Assembly (NCBI RefSeq): GCF_028622115.1
Contig: NZ_CP097263.1
Coordinates: forward strand, 3,720,001 to 3,784,000
Direction: 5' to 3'
From: Kutzneria chonburiensis
GTDB taxonomy: Bacteria; Actinomycetota; Actinomycetes; Mycobacteriales; Pseudonocardiaceae
Length of the DNA: 64,000 nt
The notes beneath the pieces were generated by a model. The model ran no database searches. It had not been told where the DNA came from and was given only the letters and a program-made list of their open reading frames with translations. Made by a program: the position numbers and the translations under genes. Positions 42,966 to 51,066 of the stretch are shown in pieces; positions within the stretch are counted from its first letter, which is position 1, and each line of letters begins with the position of its first letter.

Positions 42966-43020
42966 TGCAGGGAAGGACGCCTTCACTGCATCCAGTGCAG
43001 TGAAGGCGTCCTTCCCTGCA
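42966..43020. repeat. 25-bp inverted repeat with a GAAGGACGCCTTC-type core
   Basis: Perfect 25-bp arms (42966-42990 and 42996-43020) around a five-base spacer between convergent PPOX and GNAT genes. The arm contains GGAAGGACGCCTTCACTG. Similar GAAGG/CCTTC intergenic palindromes are, from memory, scattered in Pseudonocardiaceae genomes. It can serve as a bidirectional terminator, and its length also fits a small non-autonomous repeat. Confidence 0.8.
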
Positions 43021-43021
43021 C

Positions 43022-43465
43022 TCAGAGCGTCAGCTTGAAGCCGAGGTGGCTGGCGGTGAAGCCGAGCTGCTCGTAGAACCGGTGGGCGTCGGTCCTGGTC
43101 GTGTCGGTGGTGAGCTGCACGAGAATGCAGCCCCGCTCGCGGGCCTGGTCGACCGCCCACGTGATCAGCTGCGAGCCGAGCCCGGTGCCGCGCTCGGTGG
43201 ACCGCACCCGCACGCCCTCGATCTGGGCCCGCGTGCCGCCCTTGCGGGACAGACCGGGCATGTACGTCAGCTGCATCGTGCCGACCACCTCGCCGTCCCG
43301 GTCAGCCACCGCGAGGAACTGGTTCGGGTCGGCGTCGATGTCCTGGAACGCTTTCCGGTACGGCGTCAGGTCGTCCGGCGATTCCCTGGTCGCGCCGAGT
43401 GCGTCGTCGGCCAGCATGGCGACGATCGCCGGCACGTCTTCCTCGGTCGCCCGCCTGATCCTCAC
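43022..43465 (-). CDS. GNAT family N-acetyltransferase
   Basis: A 147-residue acetyltransferase: VRIRRATEEDVPAIVAMLADD, VVGTMQLTYMPGLSRKGG, the acetyl-CoA loop VRSTERGTGLGSQLITWAVDQA and the closing HRFYEQLGFTASHLGFKLTL. It is intact, unlike the GNAT gene at 10 kb. The GTG start overlaps the SARP stop by four bases, so it is translated with that regulator, an unusual coupling for a metabolic enzyme. Confidence 0.9.
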   Translation of the reverse strand: MRIRRATEEDVPAIVAMLADDALGATRESPDDLTPYRKAFQDIDADPNQFLAVADRDGEVVGTMQLTYMPGLSRKGGTRAQIEGVRVRSTERGTGLGSQLITWAVDQARERGCILVQLTTDTTRTDAHRFYEQLGFTASHLGFKLTL

Positions 43466-46194
43466 GGCGTCAAGGCTAGCCGCACCCTGGTCGCGTCGGC
43501 GTCGCGCCCCTGCGCCCGGTAGAGGTCCAGCGCCTCCGCCCACGCCGCCCTGGCCTGGGCGGACTCGCCCAGCGCGGTGTAGGCGTGGCCGAGGCGGTCG
43601 AGGGTGTCGGCGACCTGGTAGGTGTGACCGAGCTTGCGGCGGATCTCCAGCGCTTCCCGGTAGTGGTCGACAGCTTTCCCGTGCTGGTCGCTGTGATCGG
43701 CGATATAACCCAGACTGTCCAAAGTAGCCGCTTCGCCGAGGTCGTTGTGGTGCTTGCGGAACAGCTCCAGCGCGGCTTCGCAGTGCTCGCGGGCGCTGTC
43801 GTACTCGCCGACCTGGGCCGCGCACCAGCCGACCGCGTTGAGCGCCATGGCCTCCCGGCCGGGATTGGCCATTTCCCGATACACGGCAAGGGATTCCTGC
43901 GCACGGGCCAGGGCTTCACGGTGCTGGCCGAGCGCCGCGTGGCCGGACGTGAGCGAGCTGAGCGTGACCGCCTCCTGATGGCGATCTCCGTTGCGGCGGG
44001 CCAGGTCCAGGGCCACGTCCAGGTGCTCGATGGCTTCGTCCGCGCGGCGCAGGCGAATCAGGGCGTTGCCGAGGTTGCGGCGGGCCACGACCGTCGCATT
44101 GGGATCGTCGAGGTGCTCGGTGGCGGCCAACGCGATCTGCCAGATCGACCTCGTGTCCTCCATGTGGGCCTGAAGGTACTGGTACGTCGACAAAGCGCCG
44201 GCCAGCTGCCACGCCGTCCGGTACCAGCCGCGGGCGAACGCCTCCTGCTGGGCGGCCAGCAGGCACGGGTCCTCGGCGTCGAACCAGGCCATGGTCGCCC
44301 GGTCGCCGTCCAGCGACAGCGGCTGCGCGCCCGGCGCGGGGTCGTCGTGCTCGATCGGTGTGGCGTGCGGGTCGAGCACGTCGTGGCCGCTGATCGCGGT
44401 GTGCAGGTAGAAATCGATCACCCGGCGCAGCGCCTGCGGATCGGCCTCGACGTGCTCACGGGCGTACTGGCGGACCAGGTCGTGCATGCGATACCGGCCG
44501 GCGGTATCCCGCTCCACCAAGGAAAGCTGCTCCAGGGAGTGCAGGATGGCGCTGGTCTCGCCGCTGGGCAGCCCGGCGAGGGCGGTCGCGGCGGCATGGC
44601 TGATGTCAGGGCCGGGGGCGATGCCGAGCAGCCCGAACAGCGTGCGCTCGGCCGGCGCGAGCGCCCGCAGCGACCACGACAGCACCGCCGGCAGGCTGGT
44701 CGACGGGTCCTCGTCGTCCAGCGCGGAGATGCCGGACCGCAGGTCACCGGCCAGCTCCTTGAGCGACACGTCCGGATCGGTGTGGGCGCGGCCGGCGACG
44801 ATGCCCAGGGCCAGCGGGAAACCGCCGCAGCAGGCCAGCAGCTCGGCCACGGCGTCCGGCTCGGCCTGGATGCGTTCCTCGCCGAGCCAGCTGATCAGCA
44901 GCCGGCGGGCCTCGTCCTCGGTCAGCACGCCCAGCCGCAGGTGGCCAGCGCCGTAGCGGGTGACCAGGCGGGTCAGCTGCCGGCGGCTCGTGATGACGAC
45001 GACGCTGGTCGCGGTGCCCGGCAGCAGCGGAACGACCTGGTCCGGATCGGCGGCGTTGTCCAGCACGATCAGCAGCCGCTTGGCCGCGATGGTGCTGCGG
45101 AACAGCGCCGACTGCGCGGCCAGGTCGGCCGGGATCTTGCCCGGCTCGACGCCGAGCGCACCGAGGAAGCCGCGCAGCGCGACCGTCGGCGGCACCGGCT
45201 CGGCCGTCGGCGAGAAGCCCTGGAGGTCGACGAAAAGCTGGCCGTCGGGGAATTCTGCGACGTGCCGGTGGGCCCATTCCAGGGCCAGCCAGGTCTTGCC
45301 GATGCCGCCGGCGCCGGCGATGGCCGAGACGACCATGGTGCCGGTCGTGGCGGTCATGCGGTCCAGCTCGGGGCTGCGACCGGTGAACCACACCGGGGCG
45401 GCCGGCAGCTGCCGGGGCACCAGCGTCGAGCCGGGCGAGTCCAGCTCCGGGTCAGCGGTGAGAATGCGTTGGTGCAGACCCCTCAGCGCCGGTCCGGGGT
45501 CGGTACCGAGGCGATCGGCCAGCTGTTCGCGGAGTCTGTGGTAGCGCTGCAACGCCTCCGCCGGACGGCCGGCGCGATAGAGGGCCAGCAGCAGTTGGGC
45601 GACGACCCGTTCGTCCAGCGGATCGTCGTCGGCCAGGGTGGCGAGTTCGTCGAGAACGTCGGTGTGACGGCCGGCGTTCAGCGCGGCGTCGATGCGATCC
45701 AGCTGCACGGCCCGTCGCTCGGCGTTGAGCGCTGTCCGCATGCCGGTTAACCACTCGCTGTCAGTGCCGGTGAACGCCTCGCCGCGCCAGAGGCTGAGGG
45801 CCTCGTCGAACAGCGCGAGGGCGTTCAACGTGGCTGCACGGGCCTGTGCAGCCAGACGGCGAAAGCGGTGCAGGTCGATGGTGTTCTCGTCGACCGTGAG
45901 CACGTATCCGGCCGGGCGCTTGACGATCGCGACGTCGTCGGGCAGCAGGCCGCGTAGCCGGGACAGGTAGCCGTAGAGCGCGTCACGGCCGCGCTGCGGC
46001 TGCTGCTCACCCCAGACCCGGTCCAGCAGCTGATCGGCCGGCACCGGCTGATTGGCTGCTAGCAGTAACACCGCGAGCACGCTACGTTGTCTGGCGTGGC
46101 CGAGGTCGAGCGACGTGCCGCCGCTGACCGCCTCGACCGCGCCGAGCACCCGGAACTCCACGTGCACCCAACTATCAGAGGTGGGGCCGGGCAT
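43462..46194 (-). CDS. AfsR/SARP family regulator with NB-ARC and TPR domains
   Basis: A regulator of up to 910 residues. It starts with an OmpR-type DNA-binding domain (FRVLGAVEAVSGGTSLDLGHARQRSVLAVLLL) and a BTAD domain to about residue 250 (LHRFRRLAAQARAA, ALYRAGRPAEALQRYHRLR). The NB-ARC ATPase has P-loop AIAGAGGIGKTW and VLDNAADPDQV. C-terminal TPR repeats run from about 690 to 900. Start uncertain: ATG 46194, GTG 46167 or GTG 46161 (VEFRVLG). Such regulators activate secondary-metabolite genes, often in response to phosphorylation or ATP binding. Its target is not evident here. Confidence 0.92.
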   Translation of the reverse strand: MPGPTSDSWVHVEFRVLGAVEAVSGGTSLDLGHARQRSVLAVLLLAANQPVPADQLLDRVWGEQQPQRGRDALYGYLSRLRGLLPDDVAIVKRPAGYVLTVDENTIDLHRFRRLAAQARAATLNALALFDEALSLWRGEAFTGTDSEWLTGMRTALNAERRAVQLDRIDAALNAGRHTDVLDELATLADDDPLDERVVAQLLLALYRAGRPAEALQRYHRLREQLADRLGTDPGPALRGLHQRILTADPELDSPGSTLVPRQLPAAPVWFTGRSPELDRMTATTGTMVVSAIAGAGGIGKTWLALEWAHRHVAEFPDGQLFVDLQGFSPTAEPVPPTVALRGFLGALGVEPGKIPADLAAQSALFRSTIAAKRLLIVLDNAADPDQVVPLLPGTATSVVVITSRRQLTRLVTRYGAGHLRLGVLTEDEARRLLISWLGEERIQAEPDAVAELLACCGGFPLALGIVAGRAHTDPDVSLKELAGDLRSGISALDDEDPSTSLPAVLSWSLRALAPAERTLFGLLGIAPGPDISHAAATALAGLPSGETSAILHSLEQLSLVERDTAGRYRMHDLVRQYAREHVEADPQALRRVIDFYLHTAISGHDVLDPHATPIEHDDPAPGAQPLSLDGDRATMAWFDAEDPCLLAAQQEAFARGWYRTAWQLAGALSTYQYLQAHMEDTRSIWQIALAATEHLDDPNATVVARRNLGNALIRLRRADEAIEHLDVALDLARRNGDRHQEAVTLSSLTSGHAALGQHREALARAQESLAVYREMANPGREAMALNAVGWCAAQVGEYDSAREHCEAALELFRKHHNDLGEAATLDSLGYIADHSDQHGKAVDHYREALEIRRKLGHTYQVADTLDRLGHAYTALGESAQARAAWAEALDLYRAQGRDADATRVRLALTP

Positions 46195-46320
46195 TCAAGG
46201 TTTGCCGAAGGTCGGTGTGGCACGGTGGCCTCGGTGCCGTTCCCGGGCTCCTCGGGGGAGGTGGCTCCCGGGAGCGGCACCCGCGAGAATCCCGCTCATC
46301 CCGGCCGTTACCGTGAGCGG

Positions 46321-46908
46321 ATGCCCAACGAGGACACCGCGCCCATTCCCGCCCAGACCACCGCGGCGCGGCCCGGCACCCGTGCCGTCGCGTTCCTGGC
46401 CGCCGCCGGTGTGCTGTTGATCGTCAGCACCTTCACCAACCTGATCACGCTGCCGTCCAGCACCGGCGAGTCGCTGGCCGCGATCAACGGCTGGGGCCTC
46501 GATCTGGGCCTCGGGCACACCATCCAGCAGTACATCGGCGTGGTCGCCCTGATCGCCGGCGCCGCGCTCATCCTCATCGCCGCCGCCTCGCTGCGGCCCG
46601 GGTTCGGCTGGACCCGCAACGCCTCGCTGGTCGCCGGCGGTCTCGGCGTCGGCGCCGGGCTCTTCCTGGCCGCCGCCGGCTACAGCACCGGCACCTTCCT
46701 GGCCGAGATCGCCGGTGTGTCCGGGCAGGACGTGGCCCCGCTGATCGGTCCCGGCATCTGGCTGGCCCTGCTCGGCTCCGCCTGCGCCCTGGTCGCCATC
46801 TCCTCCCCCACCCGCGTCGACACCGTGGCGGCTCCGGTCGTGGCTTCGGAAGACGAGCCCGTCGTGTACCGCGTGGACGAGGAGTCGGAGGAGGAAGAAA
46901 CCCGCTGA
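46321..46908 (+). CDS. Four-helix membrane protein of unknown function
   Basis: A 195-residue protein with an Ala/Thr/Pro-rich cytoplasmic start and four hydrophobic helices (AVAFLAAAGVLLIVSTFTNLI, QYIGVVALIAGAALILIAAA, ASLVAGGLGVGAGLFLAAAG, WLALLGSACALVAI), ending in an acidic tail (DEESEEEETR). I do not recognise a family. It stands alone, divergent from the SARP gene by about 126 bases, and is followed by a hairpin terminator. Confidence 0.75.
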   Translation: MPNEDTAPIPAQTTAARPGTRAVAFLAAAGVLLIVSTFTNLITLPSSTGESLAAINGWGLDLGLGHTIQQYIGVVALIAGAALILIAAASLRPGFGWTRNASLVAGGLGVGAGLFLAAAGYSTGTFLAEIAGVSGQDVAPLIGPGIWLALLGSACALVAISSPTRVDTVAAPVVASEDEPVVYRVDEESEEEETR

Positions 46909-46912
46909 GTGT

Positions 46913-46940
46913 CTCGTCGGCCGCGGGTGCGGCCGACGAG
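46913..46940 (+). terminator. Hairpin terminator after the four-helix membrane protein gene
   Basis: A 12-bp perfect stem (CTCGTCGGCCGC at 46913-46924 with GCGGCCGACGAG at 46929-46940) and GGGT loop begin five bases after the stop codon, followed by TTCTTCGG. Confidence 0.8.
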
Positions 46941-47249
46941 TTCTTCGGCACCCGTCCGCGCGCCGCCGGCCCATGGGTCGGCCCGGTGCACGCGGTGTCG
47001 GCACTGCCCAACTGGACTGCCCGGTTCACGCCGCGTCCGGCCACCGAAGTGACGGTCGGCCGGAAGTCGCGCTGTGCCGGGGTTTCCGCGCGCTTGCGCA
47101 CGCTGTCGCCACGGCGGCCAACCGGTCACGGAAATGATCACCGTGGCCGCCGCCGGCACCAGGCAGAACCAGCCATCACCACCCTCCCGTGCGGCCGTCG
47201 CTCGCCCATCGGCCTGCTTGTCATTTTCTTGCACTGTCTCGTCTGACTC
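46941..47249. other. Intergenic stretch without a supported gene
   Basis: Between the terminator and the GH87 promoter I see no coding sequence with a family match or ribosome binding site, no RNA gene and no repeat. Confidence 0.5.
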
Positions 47250-47278
47250 TTGCGGCCATGTGTCGGGATTCGTATAGT
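47250..47278 (+). promoter_or_regulatory. Promoter of the GH87 gene
   Basis: TTGCGG (47250-47255) and TATAGT (47273-47278) are separated by exactly 17 bases, a good housekeeping-type match, about 50 bases before ATG 47332. AGCAG-type ribosome binding sequence follows. Confidence 0.6.
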
Positions 47279-47331
47279 CCGCTGCACGTGGTCTCGCACC
47301 CTGCCTCGCGGGACCAGGAAGCGAGCAGTCG

Positions 47332-49530
47332 ATGAAGCCTGCCAACCCTGTCTTTGGCATGCCCGTATTGCTGGCCGCGACGCTGATCGCCTCGGGCGCG
47401 GCCCTGCTGACCGGGGCCGCGCCGGCCGCCGCGGCCACCTGTCCGACAACCGCGTCCGGCGGCGCGTCCGTGCCGTTCCGCACGGTGGAGGCCGAGTGCT
47501 CGGCCACCAACGGCGCCGCCGTCGGGCCCGACTACACCCAGGCCAGCCTGGCCTCCGAGGCGTCCGGCCGGCAGGCCGTGCGCATCGGGCAGGGCCAGTA
47601 CGTCGAGTTCACGCTGCCGGCGGCGGCCAACTCGATCAACGTCCACTACAGCCTGCCCGACGGCAGCGCCGGCCGGCTCTCCGTGTACGTCAACGGAACC
47701 AAGCTGTCCAGCGGGCTTTCCGTCACCTCCCGGTACATGTACATCGACACCGGCTGGATCCCGGGCGCGAAGAACCACCACTTCTTCGACGACTCCCGGC
47801 TGCTGCTCGGTCAGAACCTCAACGCCGGGGCCAAGGTCCGGGTACAGGCCGACGGCGGCGACGTCAGCCAGGCCACCATCGACCTGGCCGACTTCGAGCA
47901 GGTCGGCGGCGCGGCGACGGCGCCGTCCGGGTCGCTGTCGGTGACCGACTACGGGGCAACGGCCAACGACTCGTCCGACGACTCGCAGGCGTTCCGCAAC
48001 GCCGTCGCGGCGGCGAAGTCGCAGGGCAAGACCGTGTGGATCCCGTCCGGCCGGTTCGAGATCTCCTCGGCGCTGTCGGTCGACCAGGTGACCATCCGCG
48101 GCGCCGGCCCGTGGTACACCACGTTGCACGGCAACAACATCTTCAACAACGGCGGCGCGTCCGGCAACATCAAGCTCTACGACTTCGCCATCTTCGGCGA
48201 CGTCACCGAACGCAACGACGGCAGCCCGGACAACGGCTTCCACGGCGTACTGGGCAACGGATCCGTGGTGCAGAACCTGTGGATCCAGGACACCAAATGC
48301 GGCCTGTGGCTGATGAACGGGGCGTCGAGCAACCTGACCATCAGCAACAACCGGATCATCGACACGATGGCCGACGGCATCAACTTCGACGGTGCGGTGA
48401 CGAATTCGACGCTGAGCAACAACTACCTGCGCAACAACGGCGACGACGGCCTGGCGCTGTGGTCCAACGGGCAGGCCGACTCCGGCAACTCGCTGACCAA
48501 CAACACCGTGGTGCAGCCGAATCTGGCCAACGGCATCGCGCTGTACGGCGGCTCGAACAACACGGTCAGCGGCAACCTGGTGCAGGACACCAACGCCCTC
48601 GGCGGCGGCATCCTGGTGGCCAACCGGTTCAGCAGCGTGCCGCTCGGCGGCACGATCACCGTGTCCGACAACACCACGCTGCGGGCCGGGGCGCTGGATC
48701 CCAACTGGCAGTTCGGGGTCGGCGCGCTGTGGTTCGACGCCCGGGACCAGGCGATCACCGGGGTGACGATCAACGTCACCGGCTTCAAGGCGATCGACAG
48801 CCCGTACGAGGCGATCCAGTTCATCGACGGCAACGGCGCCGGCAAGACGATCCAGGGCATCACCGTGAACGGCGCGACCGTGCAGGGCGTCGGCACTTTC
48901 GTGGTGCAGTCCCAGACCCAGGGCACGGTGTCGATCAGCAACGTCACCGCCAGCGGGGTCGGCGTCGTCGGCACGTACAACTGCCCGTACCCGACGTCCA
49001 TCCCGAAGATGACCTTCAACGGCTCCGGCAACAGCGGCTACAGCGGCACCTGGAGCAACTGCTCGACGTGGCCGCCGCCCAACTCCGGTCCGCCAGCGCC
49101 GCCGACGTCCGGTACGAACCTGGCGCTGGGCAAGGGAATCTCGGCCAGCGGGTCGCAGGGCGGCTTCCCGCCGGGCAACGCCAACGACGGCAACGCCAGC
49201 AGCTACTGGGAGAGCACCAACAACGCCTTCCCGCAGTCGCTGACCGTCGACCTCGGCCAGGCGTACTCGATCAACAAGGTCGTGCTGAAGCTGCCGCCGT
49301 CCACGGCGTGGGGCACCCGCACGCAGACGATCACCTTGCAGGGCAGCAATGACGGCAACTCGTGGTCGACGCTCGTCGCCTCACGCGGTTACGTGTTCGA
49401 TCCGGCGTCCGGCAACACCGCCACGGCGTCGTTCGGCACCACATCGCAGCGGTACGTGCGGCTGACCATCACCGGCAACACCGGCTGGCCGGCAGGGCAG
49501 GTGTCCGAGTTCGAGGTGGACATGGCGTGA
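47332..49530 (+). CDS. Secreted GH87-type alpha-1,3-glucanase/mycodextranase with F5/8 C domain
   Basis: A 732-residue exported enzyme. A signal peptide (to about residue 36, AAPAAAA) is followed by a CBM35-like sandwich (about 45-192, RTVEAECSATNG), a right-handed beta-helix (about 200-580) with many NN-ladder turns, a Pro/Ser linker and a discoidin-type domain (about 595-732, GTNLALGKGISASGSQGG to EFEVDMA). D348 (MADGINFD) and D371-D372 (NGDDGLAL) are 23 and 24 residues apart, the same spacing as the three catalytic Asp known for GH87 alpha-1,3-glucanase. Probable target is fungal-wall or dental-type alpha-1,3-glucan. Confidence 0.88.
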   Translation: MKPANPVFGMPVLLAATLIASGAALLTGAAPAAAATCPTTASGGASVPFRTVEAECSATNGAAVGPDYTQASLASEASGRQAVRIGQGQYVEFTLPAAANSINVHYSLPDGSAGRLSVYVNGTKLSSGLSVTSRYMYIDTGWIPGAKNHHFFDDSRLLLGQNLNAGAKVRVQADGGDVSQATIDLADFEQVGGAATAPSGSLSVTDYGATANDSSDDSQAFRNAVAAAKSQGKTVWIPSGRFEISSALSVDQVTIRGAGPWYTTLHGNNIFNNGGASGNIKLYDFAIFGDVTERNDGSPDNGFHGVLGNGSVVQNLWIQDTKCGLWLMNGASSNLTISNNRIIDTMADGINFDGAVTNSTLSNNYLRNNGDDGLALWSNGQADSGNSLTNNTVVQPNLANGIALYGGSNNTVSGNLVQDTNALGGGILVANRFSSVPLGGTITVSDNTTLRAGALDPNWQFGVGALWFDARDQAITGVTINVTGFKAIDSPYEAIQFIDGNGAGKTIQGITVNGATVQGVGTFVVQSQTQGTVSISNVTASGVGVVGTYNCPYPTSIPKMTFNGSGNSGYSGTWSNCSTWPPPNSGPPAPPTSGTNLALGKGISASGSQGGFPPGNANDGNASSYWESTNNAFPQSLTVDLGQAYSINKVVLKLPPSTAWGTRTQTITLQGSNDGNSWSTLVASRGYVFDPASGNTATASFGTTSQRYVRLTITGNTGWPAGQVSEFEVDMA

Positions 49531-49533
49531 TCT

Positions 49534-49570
49534 CGTCGGGGCCGCACGGTGTTCCTGTGCGGCCCCGACG
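49534..49570. terminator. Hairpin terminator between GH87 and VOC genes
   Basis: A 14-bp perfect stem (49534-49547 with 49557-49570), nine-base loop, followed by GTTTTCAGTTTTC on the plus strand. It terminates GH87 and could also slow transcription from the convergent VOC operon. Confidence 0.85.
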
Positions 49571-49574
49571 GTTT

Positions 49575-49952
49575 TCAGTTTTCTTCGGTGGGCGGCAGGA
49601 AACCGTGGCCGGACAGGTCGAACCAGTTGCCCTCCGGGTCGATCGCCCGGTACTCGGCGAACGGCCGGGTGGTGTGCCGGGCCGCGGGCTTGGGCAGGCC
49701 GGCGTCGACCAGGCCGGTCATCGCGCCTTCCACGTCGTCGACGTGGAAACCGAAGTGGTTGAAGCCCGTCGGCACGTCGCCGTCGAGGGCCTGCTGGATG
49801 ATCGCCAGGTTGATGTAGCCGTCGGTGAGGAACTGGCTGCCGTCGGGGTCGGTGTGGAAGATCCGCATACCGAACTGGTCCCGGTAGAAGTGCGCGAGCT
49901 TGACCGCGTCGCGGGCGGTGAAGGCCAGATGGCGCAGCTTGGCGGTGGGCAT
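49575..49952 (-). CDS. VOC family protein
   Basis: A 125-residue glyoxalase-fold protein: KLRHLAFTARDAVKLAHFYRDQFGMRIFH, GFNHFGFHVDDVEGAMTGL and the closing RAIDPEGNWFDLSGHGF. Candidate metal ligands are the first His, the second-half His and late Glu/Asp. ATG 49952 has AGGAG eight bases upstream. It is the last gene of a three-gene operon with a SnoaL-like and a JAB-like protein. Confidence 0.88.
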   Translation of the reverse strand: MPTAKLRHLAFTARDAVKLAHFYRDQFGMRIFHTDPDGSQFLTDGYINLAIIQQALDGDVPTGFNHFGFHVDDVEGAMTGLVDAGLPKPAARHTTRPFAEYRAIDPEGNWFDLSGHGFLPPTEEN

Positions 49953-49963
49953 GGGGTTTGCTC

Positions 49964-50332
49964 CTACGTTGCCGGGATCATGTTGTGGAAAGCCGTGATC
50001 AGCCACTCGCCGTCGCGGCGCCGCACCACCGCCTGGGCGTGCGTGCCGGTGCTGTTTTCTCCACTGTGGACAGTGGACGCCACGTGCACCACCGCCGCGT
50101 CGTCGCCGATGAACCGGATCGTGTGCACCTCGGCTGTCAGCTTCGTGTCGCGGTAACGGGTCCGGAACAGGGCACCATGGTTGGCCGCCACCGTCTCCCG
50201 GCCGTGCTGCTCCTCGCCGCGGACGTTCACGAAGTCGACGTCCTCGGCGAAGACACTGGCGAACCGTTCGCCGTCCGCGTTGGCCCAGCCTTCGGCCATC
50301 CGCTGCCACAGCGCCTTGATCTCGTCGCTCAC
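49964..50332 (-). CDS. SnoaL-like/SgcJ-type NTF2-fold protein
   Basis: A 122-residue protein: DEIKALWQRMAEGWANADGERFASVFAEDVDFVNVRG, GRETVAANHGALF and QAVVRRRDGEWLITAFHNM. This is the SgcJ/EcaC (DUF4440) group of the NTF2-like fold, annotated as oxidoreductase or cyclase-like and frequent near natural-product genes. The GTG start overlaps the JAB gene stop (GTGA). Role unknown. Confidence 0.88.
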   Translation of the reverse strand: MSDEIKALWQRMAEGWANADGERFASVFAEDVDFVNVRGEEQHGRETVAANHGALFRTRYRDTKLTAEVHTIRFIGDDAAVVHVASTVHSGENSTGTHAQAVVRRRDGEWLITAFHNMIPAT

Positions 50333-50913
50333 GCGGCCACCATCCTCACAGTCGTGCGCAGCGGCAACAGGTTGCCGCTCGGGTCCCAGGCCTCGACGTT
50401 GTAGCTGGTCAGGCCGTTGACCTGCTCCAGGTAGCAGATGATGTTGACCGGCCAGCCGGCGGCGGCGAACACGTGCTCGTCCATCGGCGTCGGCCGGGAC
50501 GACAGCGGGCAGGCCTTTTCCGCTTCCTTGTTGGTGATGCGGTGCCAGTCCGGGTGCATGTGGATCGAGCCGAGGATGTCCATTCCCGTCCGGTCCGCCT
50601 CCTTGCCGATGCGCAGCAGGTCGGCCGGATCCAGCCAGTAGCCGCGGTCGGTGTTCTCGTAGGCGCTGCCGAACCTCGGCACGATCGTCGTCTCGAACTC
50701 CTCGATCGCCGCGCGGTCCGTGGTTCTGGCGTTGGCCCCCACCTCCAGTTCGCGCACGTGGATCGCCGTCGTCGTGTAGTCCCCCAGCAGCACCGCGAAG
50801 CAGGGCAGGGGGTGGTCGGGCGTGAGCGTCTCGTACACCGGCAGGGCGATGTCGAGGAAGCGCTCCACGACCCGCGGGCAGACCACCACGGCAGGGGTGT
50901 GATGACTGGGCAT
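50329..50913 (-). CDS. JAB/MPN-domain-like protein
   Basis: A 194-residue protein. It has AVLLGDYTTTAIHVRELEVGAN (strand with a possible activating Glu), PADLLRIGKEADRTGMDILGSIHMHPDWH with an H118-x-H120-Pro core, and a later Asp (D145, PTPMDEHVF). This resembles the JAMM metalloprotease site, although the gap between the second His and the Asp is longer than usual. JAB proteins act as deubiquitinase-like or thiocarboxylate-releasing enzymes. ATG 50913 follows GGAGAG. It heads the SnoaL-VOC operon; the combination is not one I recognise. Confidence 0.65.
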   Translation of the reverse strand: MPSHHTPAVVVCPRVVERFLDIALPVYETLTPDHPLPCFAVLLGDYTTTAIHVRELEVGANARTTDRAAIEEFETTIVPRFGSAYENTDRGYWLDPADLLRIGKEADRTGMDILGSIHMHPDWHRITNKEAEKACPLSSRPTPMDEHVFAAAGWPVNIICYLEQVNGLTSYNVEAWDPSGNLLPLRTTVRMVAA

Positions 50914-51066
50914 GCGGATGTTCTCTCCTACGGACTTCCTCGGGTTGCTCCGAGGATGCCCCATGTTCCGCCGGCGGTACTTCAAAGTTCGGTCAGAAAT
51001 GTTCGCAGCCAAACGACCGGGACCAAACGATTGACCGTTGACGGCCCGCTTGATCACGCGTTCGGA

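Noticed and set aside
43585-45750. A plus-strand open frame of about 720 codons
   Set aside because: It is the antisense shadow of the SARP gene; no start signal and no domain.
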